Part shown: piece by piece, positions 17,681 to 26,135 of the stretch
Numbering within the stretch: the first letter of the stretch is position 1
Layout of the letters: every line of letters begins with the position of its first letter
Source of the DNA: Faecalispora jeddahensis
GTDB lineage: Bacteria; Bacillota; Clostridia; Oscillospirales; Acutalibacteraceae
Direction: 5' to 3'
Length of the DNA: 64,000 nucleotides
Assembly: GCF_000577335.1 (NCBI RefSeq)
Contig: NZ_CBYL010000003.1
Coordinates: forward strand, 62,001-126,000
Program-made: the position numbers and the translations under genes
The notes under the pieces: generated by a model
The model's database searches: none
The model's input: only the letters and a program-made list of their open reading frames with translations
What the model was told of the DNA's origin: nothing

Positions 17681-18446
17681 AGATGATCCCTCCCGAATGT
17701 TTTTCGAACGTTCTGGATGCCGGAACCCCCTCATAGCGGGTTCTGTATGTGTCTTTGGGAGCCAGGAACTCTTCATAGCAGGCCCCGTATTTGGAAAACG
17801 AAACCGGGTAAATCTCCAGCTCCGTCATCAGGCGGCAAAGCCACAAGGGCATGGCGCCGGGCGCCTTGATTTCCATGAGTACCAGCTCCGGCCCGATGAT
17901 GGGCGAGCCAAAATCACCGATGCTTAAATCCAGAGAGGTATCGCGCCAGCGCAGATTCTGGTCAAAGGTAATGCGCAGCTCTGAATCCTCCCGCCCAAAC
18001 AGCGCCGCACGGTCGTACCCGATAAACGTCTTTGGAACGGGACGGTAGAAATCCACAAACCAGCGGATTTCCTCAAAAATCTGCGAATCCCCCTGCGGCA
18101 GGCGGCCGCAGGCGAGAAAATTCATGGCTTCTTTCAGCGGGAGTGAAATCCGCCGTTTGTACACAACGCCCTTGTATTTCTTTTTCAGCTCCAGAAACAC
18201 CGAATCGTTCTGCTGTGGCACACCATAGCTGCGCACACGGATTTTCTCTTTATAAACCGGTTTCTCCAGCGACATGCGGATCAACCGGTAATCCTCGGTA
18301 TCCAGATACAGGTTGCAGATCGTGTGCCGTCCGTACTGGTCATGCTTCATATAAGGCGTCAGCCCCGCTTCCAGCGCGGCATACTGCGTCTGATTCATCA
18401 GATATTTCTTTTCATATCGTTTGAACACATCCTGATACTGCGTCAT
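17673..18446 (-). CDS. VTC-domain (polyphosphate polymerase-like, TTM fold) protein
   Basis: A 257-residue protein of the VTC/triphosphate-tunnel fold: KRYEKKYLMNQTQYAAL at the start, YLDTEDYRLIRMSLEKP, KIRVRSYG and FLELKKKYKGVVYKRR supply the basic and acidic residues lining the tunnel. In yeast the homologous Vtc4 domain makes polyphosphate from ATP. ATG at 18446 follows GGAGGG with seven-base spacing; the five-codon-longer frame lacks a site. First gene of the VTC-DUF4956-lipoprotein operon, divergent from a two-component system. Whether it makes polyphosphate here is not shown. Confidence 0.85.
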   Translation of the reverse strand: MTQYQDVFKRYEKKYLMNQTQYAALEAGLTPYMKHDQYGRHTICNLYLDTEDYRLIRMSLEKPVYKEKIRVRSYGVPQQNDSVFLELKKKYKGVVYKRRISLPLKEAMNFLACGRLPQGDSQIFEEIRWFVDFYRPVPKTFIGYDRAALFGREDSELRITFDQNLRWRDTSLDLSIGDFGSPIIGPELVLMEIKAPGAMPLWLCRLMTELEIYPVSFSKYGACYEEFLAPKDTYRTRYEGVPASRTFEKHSGGIICA

Positions 18447-18571
18447 TTGAAATCCCTCCATCGGTCAGATTTTATACACGGCCGATCTCCCGCTGGAACA
18501 ATCCATTTGGATATGTTACACTAAAGGAAAACGTCCGGGAATGTTTTGTTGTGTGACCATCATAAATCAAA

Positions 18572-18617
18572 AGGCTGAAATTACTCTGAAAATGCGGCTT
18601 CAGAGTAATTTCAGCCT
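18572..18617. repeat. Perfect 19-bp inverted repeat in the divergent intergenic region
   Basis: AGGCTGAAATTACTCTGAA (18572-18590) and its exact complement (18599-18617) around AATGCGGC. It sits between two divergent start regions, so it cannot terminate either neighbouring gene; on the minus strand it is followed by TTTTGATTT. It may be an operator or end a small RNA. Confidence 0.65.
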
Positions 18618-18743
18618 GGTCAGTTAAGATAGCATCAAAGAGAGACTCCGGTAAATCAAAAATTCATCTGATTCATGTATAAAAGGATCTATACTTTAAC
18701 GTACTATAATGGAAATTACCGGAACAACAGGGAGGGGTCGGCT

Positions 18744-19421
18744 GTGAATATTTTGATTGTGGAGGACGAGGTTCGCCTTGCGGAGGCTCTCGCTCAAATC
18801 ATGACGGAGCAAAAGTATTCCGTGGATGTGGTTCATGACGGGGAGGATGGCCTGGCCTATGCGGAAAGCGGATTATACGACGTGGTCGTTCTGGATGTGA
18901 TGCTGCCGAAACGCAGCGGGTTCGAGGTGGTGCGTGCCCTGCGCGGCAAGAAGATTGCCACGCCCGTGCTGCTGCTCACCGCTCGGGATGAAATTTCGGA
19001 TAAAGTAACCGGGCTGGACTGTGGAGCGGATGACTACATGACAAAGCCGTTTTCCCCCGAAGAGCTTCTGGCAAGGGTCCGCGCCCTGGCGCGCCGCCAG
19101 GGCGACGTGGTGCTGGAAGAAATGACATTTTCTGATGTAACGCTGAATCTGTCGGCCTACACGCTGGAGTGCGGCGCAAAATCGGTGCACCTTGGCTTTA
19201 AGGAATTTGAGGTGATGCGCCTTCTCATGGGGAACCCCTCCATGATCGTGCCAAAGGACGACTTAATTACCAGGGTATGGGGCACTGAATCCGGCGCGGA
19301 GGACAACAACGTGGAGGCTTACATTTCGTTCCTGCGCAAAAAGCTGTTCTTCCTCGGCTCCAAGGTCAACATCGGCACCGTGCGCAAGGTGGGCTACCGT
19401 TTGGAGGAGGATGCTTCATGA
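18744..19421 (+). CDS. OmpR-family response regulator
   Basis: A 225-residue two-domain regulator: receiver with acidic pair Glu7/Asp8, phosphorylation site Asp51 (VVLDVMLP), TARDE and the lysine of TKPF, then an OmpR-type winged helix ending TVRKVGYRLEE. GTG at 18744 follows GGAGGGG and begins exactly at the receiver domain; the longer frame has no ribosome site. It overlaps the kinase gene by four bases. Its position, divergent to the VTC cluster, suggests that it controls that cluster, as seen for such neighbourhoods in other Firmicutes. Confidence 0.93.
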   Translation: MNILIVEDEVRLAEALAQIMTEQKYSVDVVHDGEDGLAYAESGLYDVVVLDVMLPKRSGFEVVRALRGKKIATPVLLLTARDEISDKVTGLDCGADDYMTKPFSPEELLARVRALARRQGDVVLEEMTFSDVTLNLSAYTLECGAKSVHLGFKEFEVMRLLMGNPSMIVPKDDLITRVWGTESGAEDNNVEAYISFLRKKLFFLGSKVNIGTVRKVGYRLEEDAS

Positions 19422-20653
19422 TCCAGAAGCTGCGGCGTAAATTTGTACTGATCAATATGTCGCTTGTGTTCTCCGTGCTGCTCATCGTATTCTCGGTGTT
19501 TCTGTACACGAACTATCAGCGGCTGGAAAACACCAGCAAAAACGATATGAAGATGGCATTGACCCGCACCTCTGAAAAAACGCCGCCGAAGTTTGAAATC
19601 GGCGGCAGCAAGCCGCAGGATCTGCCCCCCACCACACCGATCGTCTGTGCCGTGCTTGACAGCGACGGAGAAATTCTGAAAACCGTGGGACAGAACGCGG
19701 AAATTTCACAGCAGGTTCTGGAGCAGGCGGTACAGCAGGCTCTGGAGGCAAATACGCGGGAGGGGACGATTTCTTCTCTCGACCTGCGCTTTCTGCGGCA
19801 GGACATGCCCAGCGGAGTGAAAATCGCCTTTGCGGACAGGAGCCACGAACGCGATTCCATCCGCAGCCTTCTGCTCAGCGCGCTTTTAGTGGGAGCCGGC
19901 GGGCTGTTCGCCTTTTTCCTGATCAGCCTGTATCTGGCCCGGTGGGCACTGCGCCCGGTGGAGCGCGCATGGGAGCAGCAGCGGCAATTTGTTGCCGACG
20001 CCTCTCACGAGTTGAAAACTCCGCTGACGGTAATTTTGGCTAACATCGGGATTTTACTTTCCCACCGCGAGAGCACGATCGAACAACAGCTGAAATGGGT
20101 GGAATACACCGGCATGGAGGCAACCCGCATGAAGCAGCTGGTAGACGACCTGCTGTTCCTGGCCAAATCGGACACGCGGCGCATGCCGCAGCCCCAAACG
20201 CCGGTGGATCTCAGCAACATTGCGTGGAGCAGCCTTCTGCCGTATGAATCCGTCGCGTTTGAGCAGGGCGTTACGCTGAACAGCAGCATTGCGCCAAACC
20301 TGTTTATACTGGGGGACTCGGGCCGCCTGCAGCAGCTGATTGTGATTCTGCTGGACAACGCCTGCAAATATGCCGGTGAGCATGGAATCGTTACGCTGAC
20401 GCTCGAGCAGGTGCAGTCAAAAGCCAGATTGACGGTCAACAACACCGGAGCCTTGATCCCCATGGATCAGCTGGAGCAGATTTTTGAACGCTTCTATCGT
20501 CTGGATCAATCCCGCGCCCGAAAAACCGAGGGCTATGGCCTGGGCCTTTCCATCGCAAAAACCATTGTGGAAGCGCACGGCGGAAAAATTTCTGCTGTCA
20601 GCTCGGCCGGGGCGGGTACTTCCTTTATTGTAACGCTTCCGCTTCAACCATAA
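19418..20653 (+). CDS. Sensor histidine kinase
   Basis: A 411-residue membrane kinase with one membrane segment at ~11-31, an extracytoplasmic sensor of ~115 residues, a second segment at ~150-173 and no clear HAMP domain. The phospho-acceptor is His197 in DASHELKTPL; the ATPase domain has the N box (LLDNACKYA) and the GYGLGLSIAKTIVEAHGG G box. It overlaps the response regulator by ATGA and is its partner. The sensor domain is not of a type I recognise, so the signal is unknown. Confidence 0.92.
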   Translation: MIQKLRRKFVLINMSLVFSVLLIVFSVFLYTNYQRLENTSKNDMKMALTRTSEKTPPKFEIGGSKPQDLPPTTPIVCAVLDSDGEILKTVGQNAEISQQVLEQAVQQALEANTREGTISSLDLRFLRQDMPSGVKIAFADRSHERDSIRSLLLSALLVGAGGLFAFFLISLYLARWALRPVERAWEQQRQFVADASHELKTPLTVILANIGILLSHRESTIEQQLKWVEYTGMEATRMKQLVDDLLFLAKSDTRRMPQPQTPVDLSNIAWSSLLPYESVAFEQGVTLNSSIAPNLFILGDSGRLQQLIVILLDNACKYAGEHGIVTLTLEQVQSKARLTVNNTGALIPMDQLEQIFERFYRLDQSRARKTEGYGLGLSIAKTIVEAHGGKISAVSSAGAGTSFIVTLPLQP

Positions 20654-20874
20654 TTTTTATTTTGCTTCAAACTATGGCTGATTTCGGTTTTCCCAAAATT
20701 AGCCATAACTGTTTTGTTATAGTTAAATATAAATACACTTATACGAAAATGAAAAAATGTAAGTATTATATAATAAAATTGACTTTTTGTCGAAAAACAA
20801 TTAAAATGATAATACACATAGGCTCGAATTCCCCTGCCCCTTAATTTATTACTGTAAGGTAAGTGAGGGCAAAC

Positions 20875-21522
20875 ATGCAATTGGAAAACCGAAATGACTC
20901 AGCGTACACCATCGTCAAGAAATTCATCATTTATGAAAACTGTACTCCCGGGGAGGCGATTAGTGAAGCAAAAATACAGATGAAATACCCCGCTTTCAGT
21001 CAAAAAGCCATCCGCGACGCTTTTCTTCTGCTGGAAAACGAAAGCCTCATTCTGCGGCAATTTCGCAAGGGATACCGAATCGCCCATATTTCCCCCAGAC
21101 GCCTGCAGGACGTTTACGAAATCCGCCAAATCCTTGAACCTTACGCGCTGGAAAAGGGCATGCAGAATATTGACCGCAGCTGGCTGCTGGAAACACGTAA
21201 AAAATTCGTAACGATCTGTACCTCTCCTGTTCAGGAAAGCAGGGAGCTTGTCGAGCTTGACAACGAATTTCACATGGTATTGATCGCAAGCCTGAATAAT
21301 CAGTATGCGGTGAAATCGCTGGCCAGCAGCCTGGACTATTTGACTCTGGTTCGGATGTACATGCTCGAGCAGAATCGAAAATACAGGCCGCGCCATCAGG
21401 AGCATACCGATATGATCGATGCGATTTTAAAAAATGACCGGCAGAAGGCAGTACAGCTGATGAGCGAGCATCTCGATGAATCTTATCAGCAGGTGCTCAG
21501 GCGAGTACTGTCCATCCTGTAG
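20875..21522 (+). CDS. GntR-family regulator with FCD domain
   Basis: A 215-residue protein with a winged helix at the N-terminus (AFSQKAIRDAFLLLENESLI) and an FCD ligand-binding domain (YEIRQILEPYALEKG, DNEFHMVLIAS, HQEHTDMIDAI). The His and Asp residues in these motifs often hold a metal that binds carboxylate ligands. I use ATG at 20875 after GAGGG; GTG at 20863 is a possible alternative. It lies next to, and convergent with, the dipeptidase/alanine dehydrogenase operon, which it may regulate. Its recognition helix is less conserved than usual. Confidence 0.82.
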   Translation: MQLENRNDSAYTIVKKFIIYENCTPGEAISEAKIQMKYPAFSQKAIRDAFLLLENESLILRQFRKGYRIAHISPRRLQDVYEIRQILEPYALEKGMQNIDRSWLLETRKKFVTICTSPVQESRELVELDNEFHMVLIASLNNQYAVKSLASSLDYLTLVRMYMLEQNRKYRPRHQEHTDMIDAILKNDRQKAVQLMSEHLDESYQQVLRRVLSIL

Positions 21523-21578
21523 CAGAGGCGTCTGCGCGCGGCACAGGTACACCAGCCGATCCAATCATATTGACCTGA

Positions 21579-21625
21579 AAAAAGGACCGCTGAAAATTTT
21601 CATTTTCAGCGGTCCTTTTCTGTTT
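21579..21625 (+). terminator. Rho-independent terminator
   Basis: AAAAGGACCGCTGAAAA pairs with TTTTCAGCGGTCCTTTT, followed by CTGTTTTTC. It closes the GntR gene. Confidence 0.9.
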
Positions 21626-21742
21626 TTCAATTTAACCGGTGTGATCCATCACGGTAAGCACAGAACTAAACTCTGCTATAATGAGTTGCCTTCCGCCCCA
21701 TATTATCATGTTCCAATTACAAGGTACCTAAAGCTTCGCTTA

Positions 21743-22687
21743 TTACAACACACTGTCGATCACGCGCAGAGCGTTCTTCCAGCAGATTTTTTCAATTTCC
21801 TCATCGGTAAAGCCAGCGGCAGTCAGCGCATCCGTCAGCTTGTAAAACTGCGTGCAGTCACGAACCTCACAGGGGCCGGAGAAGCCGTCGAAGTCGCTTC
21901 CCAGCGCGATCACATCAATTCCCGCAACCTTGCGGATGTGCTCTATATGGCGGACCATATCGGCGATGCTGCCCTGTCCGTCCTCACCCAAAAACTTATG
22001 GTAAAAGTTGATGCCGGTCACACCGCCCCGATCCGCAAGCGCGCGCAGCATCTCGTCCGTCAGATTCCGGCGAAAATCGCGCACCGCTCTTGCATTGGAA
22101 TGAGACGCCACAAACGGCCCGCTTGTCAGCTCCATCACATCCCAGAAGCCGCCGTCGGACAGGTGAGAAACATCTACGAGCATGTGCAGCTCGTTCATAC
22201 GCTCCACAATCTGTTTGCCCAGCGGTTTCAGGCCCGCACCCATCACGGCGGGGTCATCCGAATTCGGGTAGCCCAGCGAGTTCTCGTAGTTCCATGTGAG
22301 GGTGATCAGCCGCACGCCCATATCGTGCAGCTCTTCCAGGCGCTCCGGAGAGTCGCCGATCACGCCGCCTTCCTCTACAGTAAGAATTCCGGAAAGCTTC
22401 TTTTCCTCCCGGTTTTGATGCAGGTCCGAGGCGCACAGCACCGGACGAATGTACTCACGATTTTGCTCCATCTCGCGCAGGTAATGGCTCTGCATTTTTT
22501 TCAGGTATTCATACGCGGCGTCGACGCTTTTAAAATCCGTCAGACGGATAAACATCGCAAAAAACTGGCAGAACACATCCGATGAGCGCATTTTTTCAAT
22601 ACTGACGTTCCGATCGCTGGAAAGCAGCGGCTCACCGCTCTCCAGGAGAACAGAGATGGTATCGCAGTGCAAATCAATAATAGGCAT
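21743..22687 (-). CDS. Membrane dipeptidase (peptidase family M19)
   Basis: A 314-residue zinc dipeptidase. The metal ligands His7 and Asp9 are in IIDLHCDT; the bridging Glu is in VEEGGVIGD; later ligands are the His of DVSHLSD and FVASHSNARAV. M19 enzymes split dipeptides, often with a D-residue at the C-terminus. No signal peptide is present, so it acts in the cytoplasm. ATG at 22687 follows AAGGGG. It is the last gene of an operon with an NlpC/P60 peptidase and alanine dehydrogenase, consistent with breakdown of imported cell-wall dipeptides. Confidence 0.92.
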   Translation of the reverse strand: MPIIDLHCDTISVLLESGEPLLSSDRNVSIEKMRSSDVFCQFFAMFIRLTDFKSVDAAYEYLKKMQSHYLREMEQNREYIRPVLCASDLHQNREEKKLSGILTVEEGGVIGDSPERLEELHDMGVRLITLTWNYENSLGYPNSDDPAVMGAGLKPLGKQIVERMNELHMLVDVSHLSDGGFWDVMELTSGPFVASHSNARAVRDFRRNLTDEMLRALADRGGVTGINFYHKFLGEDGQGSIADMVRHIEHIRKVAGIDVIALGSDFDGFSGPCEVRDCTQFYKLTDALTAAGFTDEEIEKICWKNALRVIDSVL

Positions 22688-22820
22688 ATTTCCCCTTCTT
22701 TCCGGTAGACTCCCCTGCCCCCGCAGCAAAATCATAGCAAGGGCAGGGAGTCTCCTTTTCATTTACCGCAGTATCCAAAACGGACGGCCCGGCAACATGC
22801 AGAGCAATCTGCCTCAGGTA

Positions 22821-24242
22821 CTACGCCGGCGTTCCGATCTCCTTCGCTTTCTGCAAAGAATCCAGCCAAGAAACGCCGTTGGCGCGGCGGACTGTCAAAT
22901 CGTTGATAACAACACTGCGGATTCTGGCGGTAGAGGTTGCACCGGTCCCTTCCGGCGCAAACCCACCCGTAGAGTTGATCACATAGTAACGACCGTCCAC
23001 CTTTCCTAAGTAAAGCGTGATATGTCCGGGCTGATTCAGAATCGAACCGGGCTTCAGCTGATCCAGAATCTGTTTGCGCTGAGCAGTTGTTTTGCCGGTA
23101 AAATCGTACGTCAGGCACGGAATGTTCCCCTGATCCCCGGAATTTCTGGGCAGCTGGAATCCAAAGCATTTGTATACCTCATAGGTGAGAGAAGAGCAGT
23201 CTCTTGCATTGAGCATCCCGCCCCAGCCATAGGTATCGCCAAGCATCTTAAAGCTCTGTGTAACAACATTCGCTCTGGTGTAGGGAAGGTACCCCACGCT
23301 GACATCCCGGTTCATCGGCAGCAGCGCATATTCATATTTCACCATGCCGTCGGCCTGCCGCGTGGGAAGCTTTATCACGTAATTGTTCATGGGCACTCTC
23401 TCAAACACAGTCGCGGGGATTTGCTCCTTCTTTACAAGATCCATCACCGTTCCCATGGAAAGCTCCAGCTCCGACAGCGCGTCGGAATACGGGGTCTGCT
23501 CCAGGCGAACCCGGCTGCCGGTCACTACCAGAAAATCTCTGTGGACGCGCGCCTGCTCCCACAGGGTTTTGTTTTGGAACAGCGCGATGTCCGCAGCCGG
23601 AACCCAACCCCGGTAGTAGCCCGACACGGCATAGTACCATAACCCGTTGGCGGATTCATGCAGAACCACAACCGGCTCGTTGCACAGCAGCGCCGTCTCC
23701 TGCAGAATGTCATAGGCCAGATCGGTCGCTTCGTCCGTCACAACATCCTTTGTCGGGAAGCTGCGAACGCTGGTGCGGTGTACCGTCACTCCAAAGCGAA
23801 CCGGGTTTTCACTGCCGATGTTCCCCAGGTTGAGCTGGCTCTGCAGACCCTGCCAGTAAACGGCCTCCAGCGCTTTTCCGTCGACATACCATTCCCCGGA
23901 GGGAACGGACGCCTGTGACTCAATCAGATTTTTCAGCTCAGAACCAGCAATCGTGTCGCCATAACTGCTCAGATCATACATGACACCTGAACCAAGTGTT
24001 TCACGCGTGGCGATGTTAAACGACTGAATCTGATCCTGAGACAGGATGACCGCGTTGGCATTCTGGATGCGGCCTACCCAATACTGAGCCTGAAGCATTT
24101 CGGGGGTCACATGTTCCGCAACGGGAACCTGAGAATATTTCAGAGACGCATCGCTGGGGGAAGCTGCAAAAACAGTATCTGGATATGAAGCAACTGTACA
24201 GGCCATTAGAACGCTCATTGCAAAGGCATATAACTTTTTCAT
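22821..24242 (-). CDS. Secreted SH3-like / NlpC-P60 cysteine peptidase
   Basis: A 473-residue exported protein: signal peptide (KKLYAFAMSVLMACTVAS ... VFAA), an N-terminal helical region, SH3-like domains (~150-320; GYYRGWVPAADIALF) and a C-terminal NlpC/P60 domain with catalytic Cys in RDCSSLTYEVY and His in GHITLYLGKVDG. The family cuts D-Glu-diamino acid bonds in peptidoglycan stem peptides. ATG at 24242 follows GGGG. Lying between alanine dehydrogenase and a dipeptidase, it could release wall peptides such as L-Ala-D-Glu for uptake. Confidence 0.88.
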   Translation of the reverse strand: MKKLYAFAMSVLMACTVASYPDTVFAASPSDASLKYSQVPVAEHVTPEMLQAQYWVGRIQNANAVILSQDQIQSFNIATRETLGSGVMYDLSSYGDTIAGSELKNLIESQASVPSGEWYVDGKALEAVYWQGLQSQLNLGNIGSENPVRFGVTVHRTSVRSFPTKDVVTDEATDLAYDILQETALLCNEPVVVLHESANGLWYYAVSGYYRGWVPAADIALFQNKTLWEQARVHRDFLVVTGSRVRLEQTPYSDALSELELSMGTVMDLVKKEQIPATVFERVPMNNYVIKLPTRQADGMVKYEYALLPMNRDVSVGYLPYTRANVVTQSFKMLGDTYGWGGMLNARDCSSLTYEVYKCFGFQLPRNSGDQGNIPCLTYDFTGKTTAQRKQILDQLKPGSILNQPGHITLYLGKVDGRYYVINSTGGFAPEGTGATSTARIRSVVINDLTVRRANGVSWLDSLQKAKEIGTPA

Positions 24243-24306
24243 GATACCGGGATCCCCTTTCTTCCATGTCATCGTCTGGTCTGATCGGAACGAGTGTGAA
24301 AACTAT

Positions 24307-25419
24307 TTAAAACAATTGGTCTGCGGAACAGGACTCGATTCCGAAACCATCGGCTACATTAAAACAGGTGCACTTTCCGTTATAGGTATTGACTGCGGAA
24401 TACAGCACCGGATTTTTGCGGCAGGCTTCTTCCAGCCCATTTTCTGCAATCTGCAGGCCATAGCGAAGCGTCGCGTTGGTCAGGGCGATGGTAGAGGTTC
24501 TGGGCACCGCGCCGGGCATATTGCCCACACAGTAATGTACTACGCCGTCCACCGTGTACACCGGGTCGTCATGGTAAGTCACATGGGTTGTTTCACAGCA
24601 GCCGCCCTGATCCACCGCCACGTCAACGATGACGCTGCCAGGGCGCATGTTTTTCAGATAGGAGCGTTTGACGATCTTCGGCGCTTTCTTTCCGGGGATC
24701 AACACCGAACCGATCACCAAATCGGCTTGAGCCAGCTCTTTTTCTACGGCGGAATCGGTGCTGTAAATGGTTTGAATGCGCGCGCCGAAAATATCGTCCA
24801 GGTATGCCAGGCGCGGCAGGCTAATGTCTGTGATCGTCACGTCGGCTCCCATGCCCACAGCAATTTTACAGGCATTGGCGCCAACCGTGCCCGCACCGAG
24901 GATCATCACTTTCGCCTTAGGCGTACCGGGCACACCGGAAAGCAGCATACCGGACCCTCCCATGGGTTTTTCCAGATACTTCGCTCCCTCCTGCACGCTC
25001 AGGCGGCCCGCGATCTGGCTCATGGGCGCCAGCAGCGGAATACTGCCGTCGCGCTCAATCAGGGTTTCGTAAGCCACACCCTTTACTCCGGCGCTCAGCA
25101 GCGCGTCCGTCAGGGAGCGGTCCGCCGCCAGATGCAGATACGTATACAAAATCAGATCCTTGTGAAAACACTGGTACTCCGCTTCCAGAGGCTCTTTGAC
25201 CTTGACCATCATATCAACGGTATCCCATACCTCTTTTGCGGTGTCAAGTACAATGGCTCCCGCGGAACAATACTCCTCGTTGGAAAAGCCGGAGCCGATT
25301 CCGGCGTCCTTTTCCACATAAACCGGATGCCCCGCGCTGTGATACGCTTTCACATGGTCCGGAGTAAGCCCCACACGAAACTCATTGTTCTTGATTTCTT
25401 TCACGGTTCCAATTTTCAT
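24307..25419 (-). CDS. ald: Alanine dehydrogenase
   Basis: A 370-residue NAD-dependent enzyme converting L-alanine to pyruvate and ammonia. Signatures: MKIGTVKEIKNNEFRVGLTP, the catalytic region MVKVKEPL, NAD-binding GAGTVGANACKIAVGMGADV, and VDVAVDQGG. ATG at 25419 follows GGGAGG. Within the operon it sits between a DUF3870 gene and the NlpC/P60 peptidase, so it likely channels alanine released from wall peptides into pyruvate. Confidence 0.96.
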   Translation of the reverse strand: MKIGTVKEIKNNEFRVGLTPDHVKAYHSAGHPVYVEKDAGIGSGFSNEEYCSAGAIVLDTAKEVWDTVDMMVKVKEPLEAEYQCFHKDLILYTYLHLAADRSLTDALLSAGVKGVAYETLIERDGSIPLLAPMSQIAGRLSVQEGAKYLEKPMGGSGMLLSGVPGTPKAKVMILGAGTVGANACKIAVGMGADVTITDISLPRLAYLDDIFGARIQTIYSTDSAVEKELAQADLVIGSVLIPGKKAPKIVKRSYLKNMRPGSVIVDVAVDQGGCCETTHVTYHDDPVYTVDGVVHYCVGNMPGAVPRTSTIALTNATLRYGLQIAENGLEEACRKNPVLYSAVNTYNGKCTCFNVADGFGIESCSADQLF

Positions 25420-25455
25420 AACAGCAATGCCTCCCATTTTAAGTTCTGCCTCAAC

Positions 25456-25785
25456 TTACTGCTGGGCAGACAAAATATCACGCAATCTTCCGTTTGCGTC
25501 GCGCAGAGCTGCCACCAGAGCCTTTTGCGAGGAACCAAAATACCGGCTTCTCACCCGATGGATCGCATCGTCCAACCCATCCAGAAGGTCGCACCCCACC
25601 AGCAGGCTTCGTACAAAATCCCTGCTGATATCGAGGATCGCATTACAAGATACATCAACAATTTGATGAGTATGCAGATCCACCACAAAAGGCAGGAAAA
25701 AAATTCCGTAAGAAATGCTGATCGGATTGTCGCTGGCTACCTTCGCGTGGCCCACCAGATACACTGTGTTTTCGGGATAATCCAT
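25456..25785 (-). CDS. DUF3870 protein
   Basis: A 109-residue cytoplasmic protein matching my memory of DUF3870 (VYLVGHAKVASDNPIS, VVDLHTHQIVDVSCNAILD, FVRSLLVG). Members occur in amino-acid catabolic loci of Clostridia, often beside permeases, but no function is known to me. ATG at 25785 follows AAGGGG; alanine dehydrogenase begins 37 bases downstream. Confidence 0.75.
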   Translation of the reverse strand: MDYPENTVYLVGHAKVASDNPISISYGIFFLPFVVDLHTHQIVDVSCNAILDISRDFVRSLLVGCDLLDGLDDAIHRVRSRYFGSSQKALVAALRDANGRLRDILSAQQ

Positions 25786-26135
25786 ACCCTGAAACCCCTT
25801 TCTTATGGTTCTGGTTCTATTTTCAGCGATTTTTTGGCATGTCTGCGGACGTGGTCATTCGTGAAAAGCGGTCTGTTCAGCAACCGCCTTTCAAGGACAA
25901 AATGAACTCTGTAAGCCCCTTGCTTTTTCATTTTGGCCGAAGGACCTCTTTGGCCAAGCGTTTCAACGGGATCCCACTTTTTACCGCAATGCAGGTTTGC
26001 TGCCTTACTGAAAAATAAAACCGTTGTTATGTTATTCCAAAAATGCCCGCAGCGTCAAGAGAACATTGCCGCTTTGCGCAGCAGCGGGCTGCAGAAACAC
26101 CTTTGGATTCTACTTTTTCATCACCAATGGCATGG
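25786..26135 (-). other. 350-bp gap within the permease-alanine dehydrogenase operon
   Basis: No credible gene on either strand. On the minus strand it holds a C/G-rich hairpin-forming stretch near 25925-25960 (TTGGCC ... GGCCAA) without a clear T-run. It may be an intercistronic attenuator or contain a promoter for the downstream genes; I cannot place one firmly. Confidence 0.4.
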
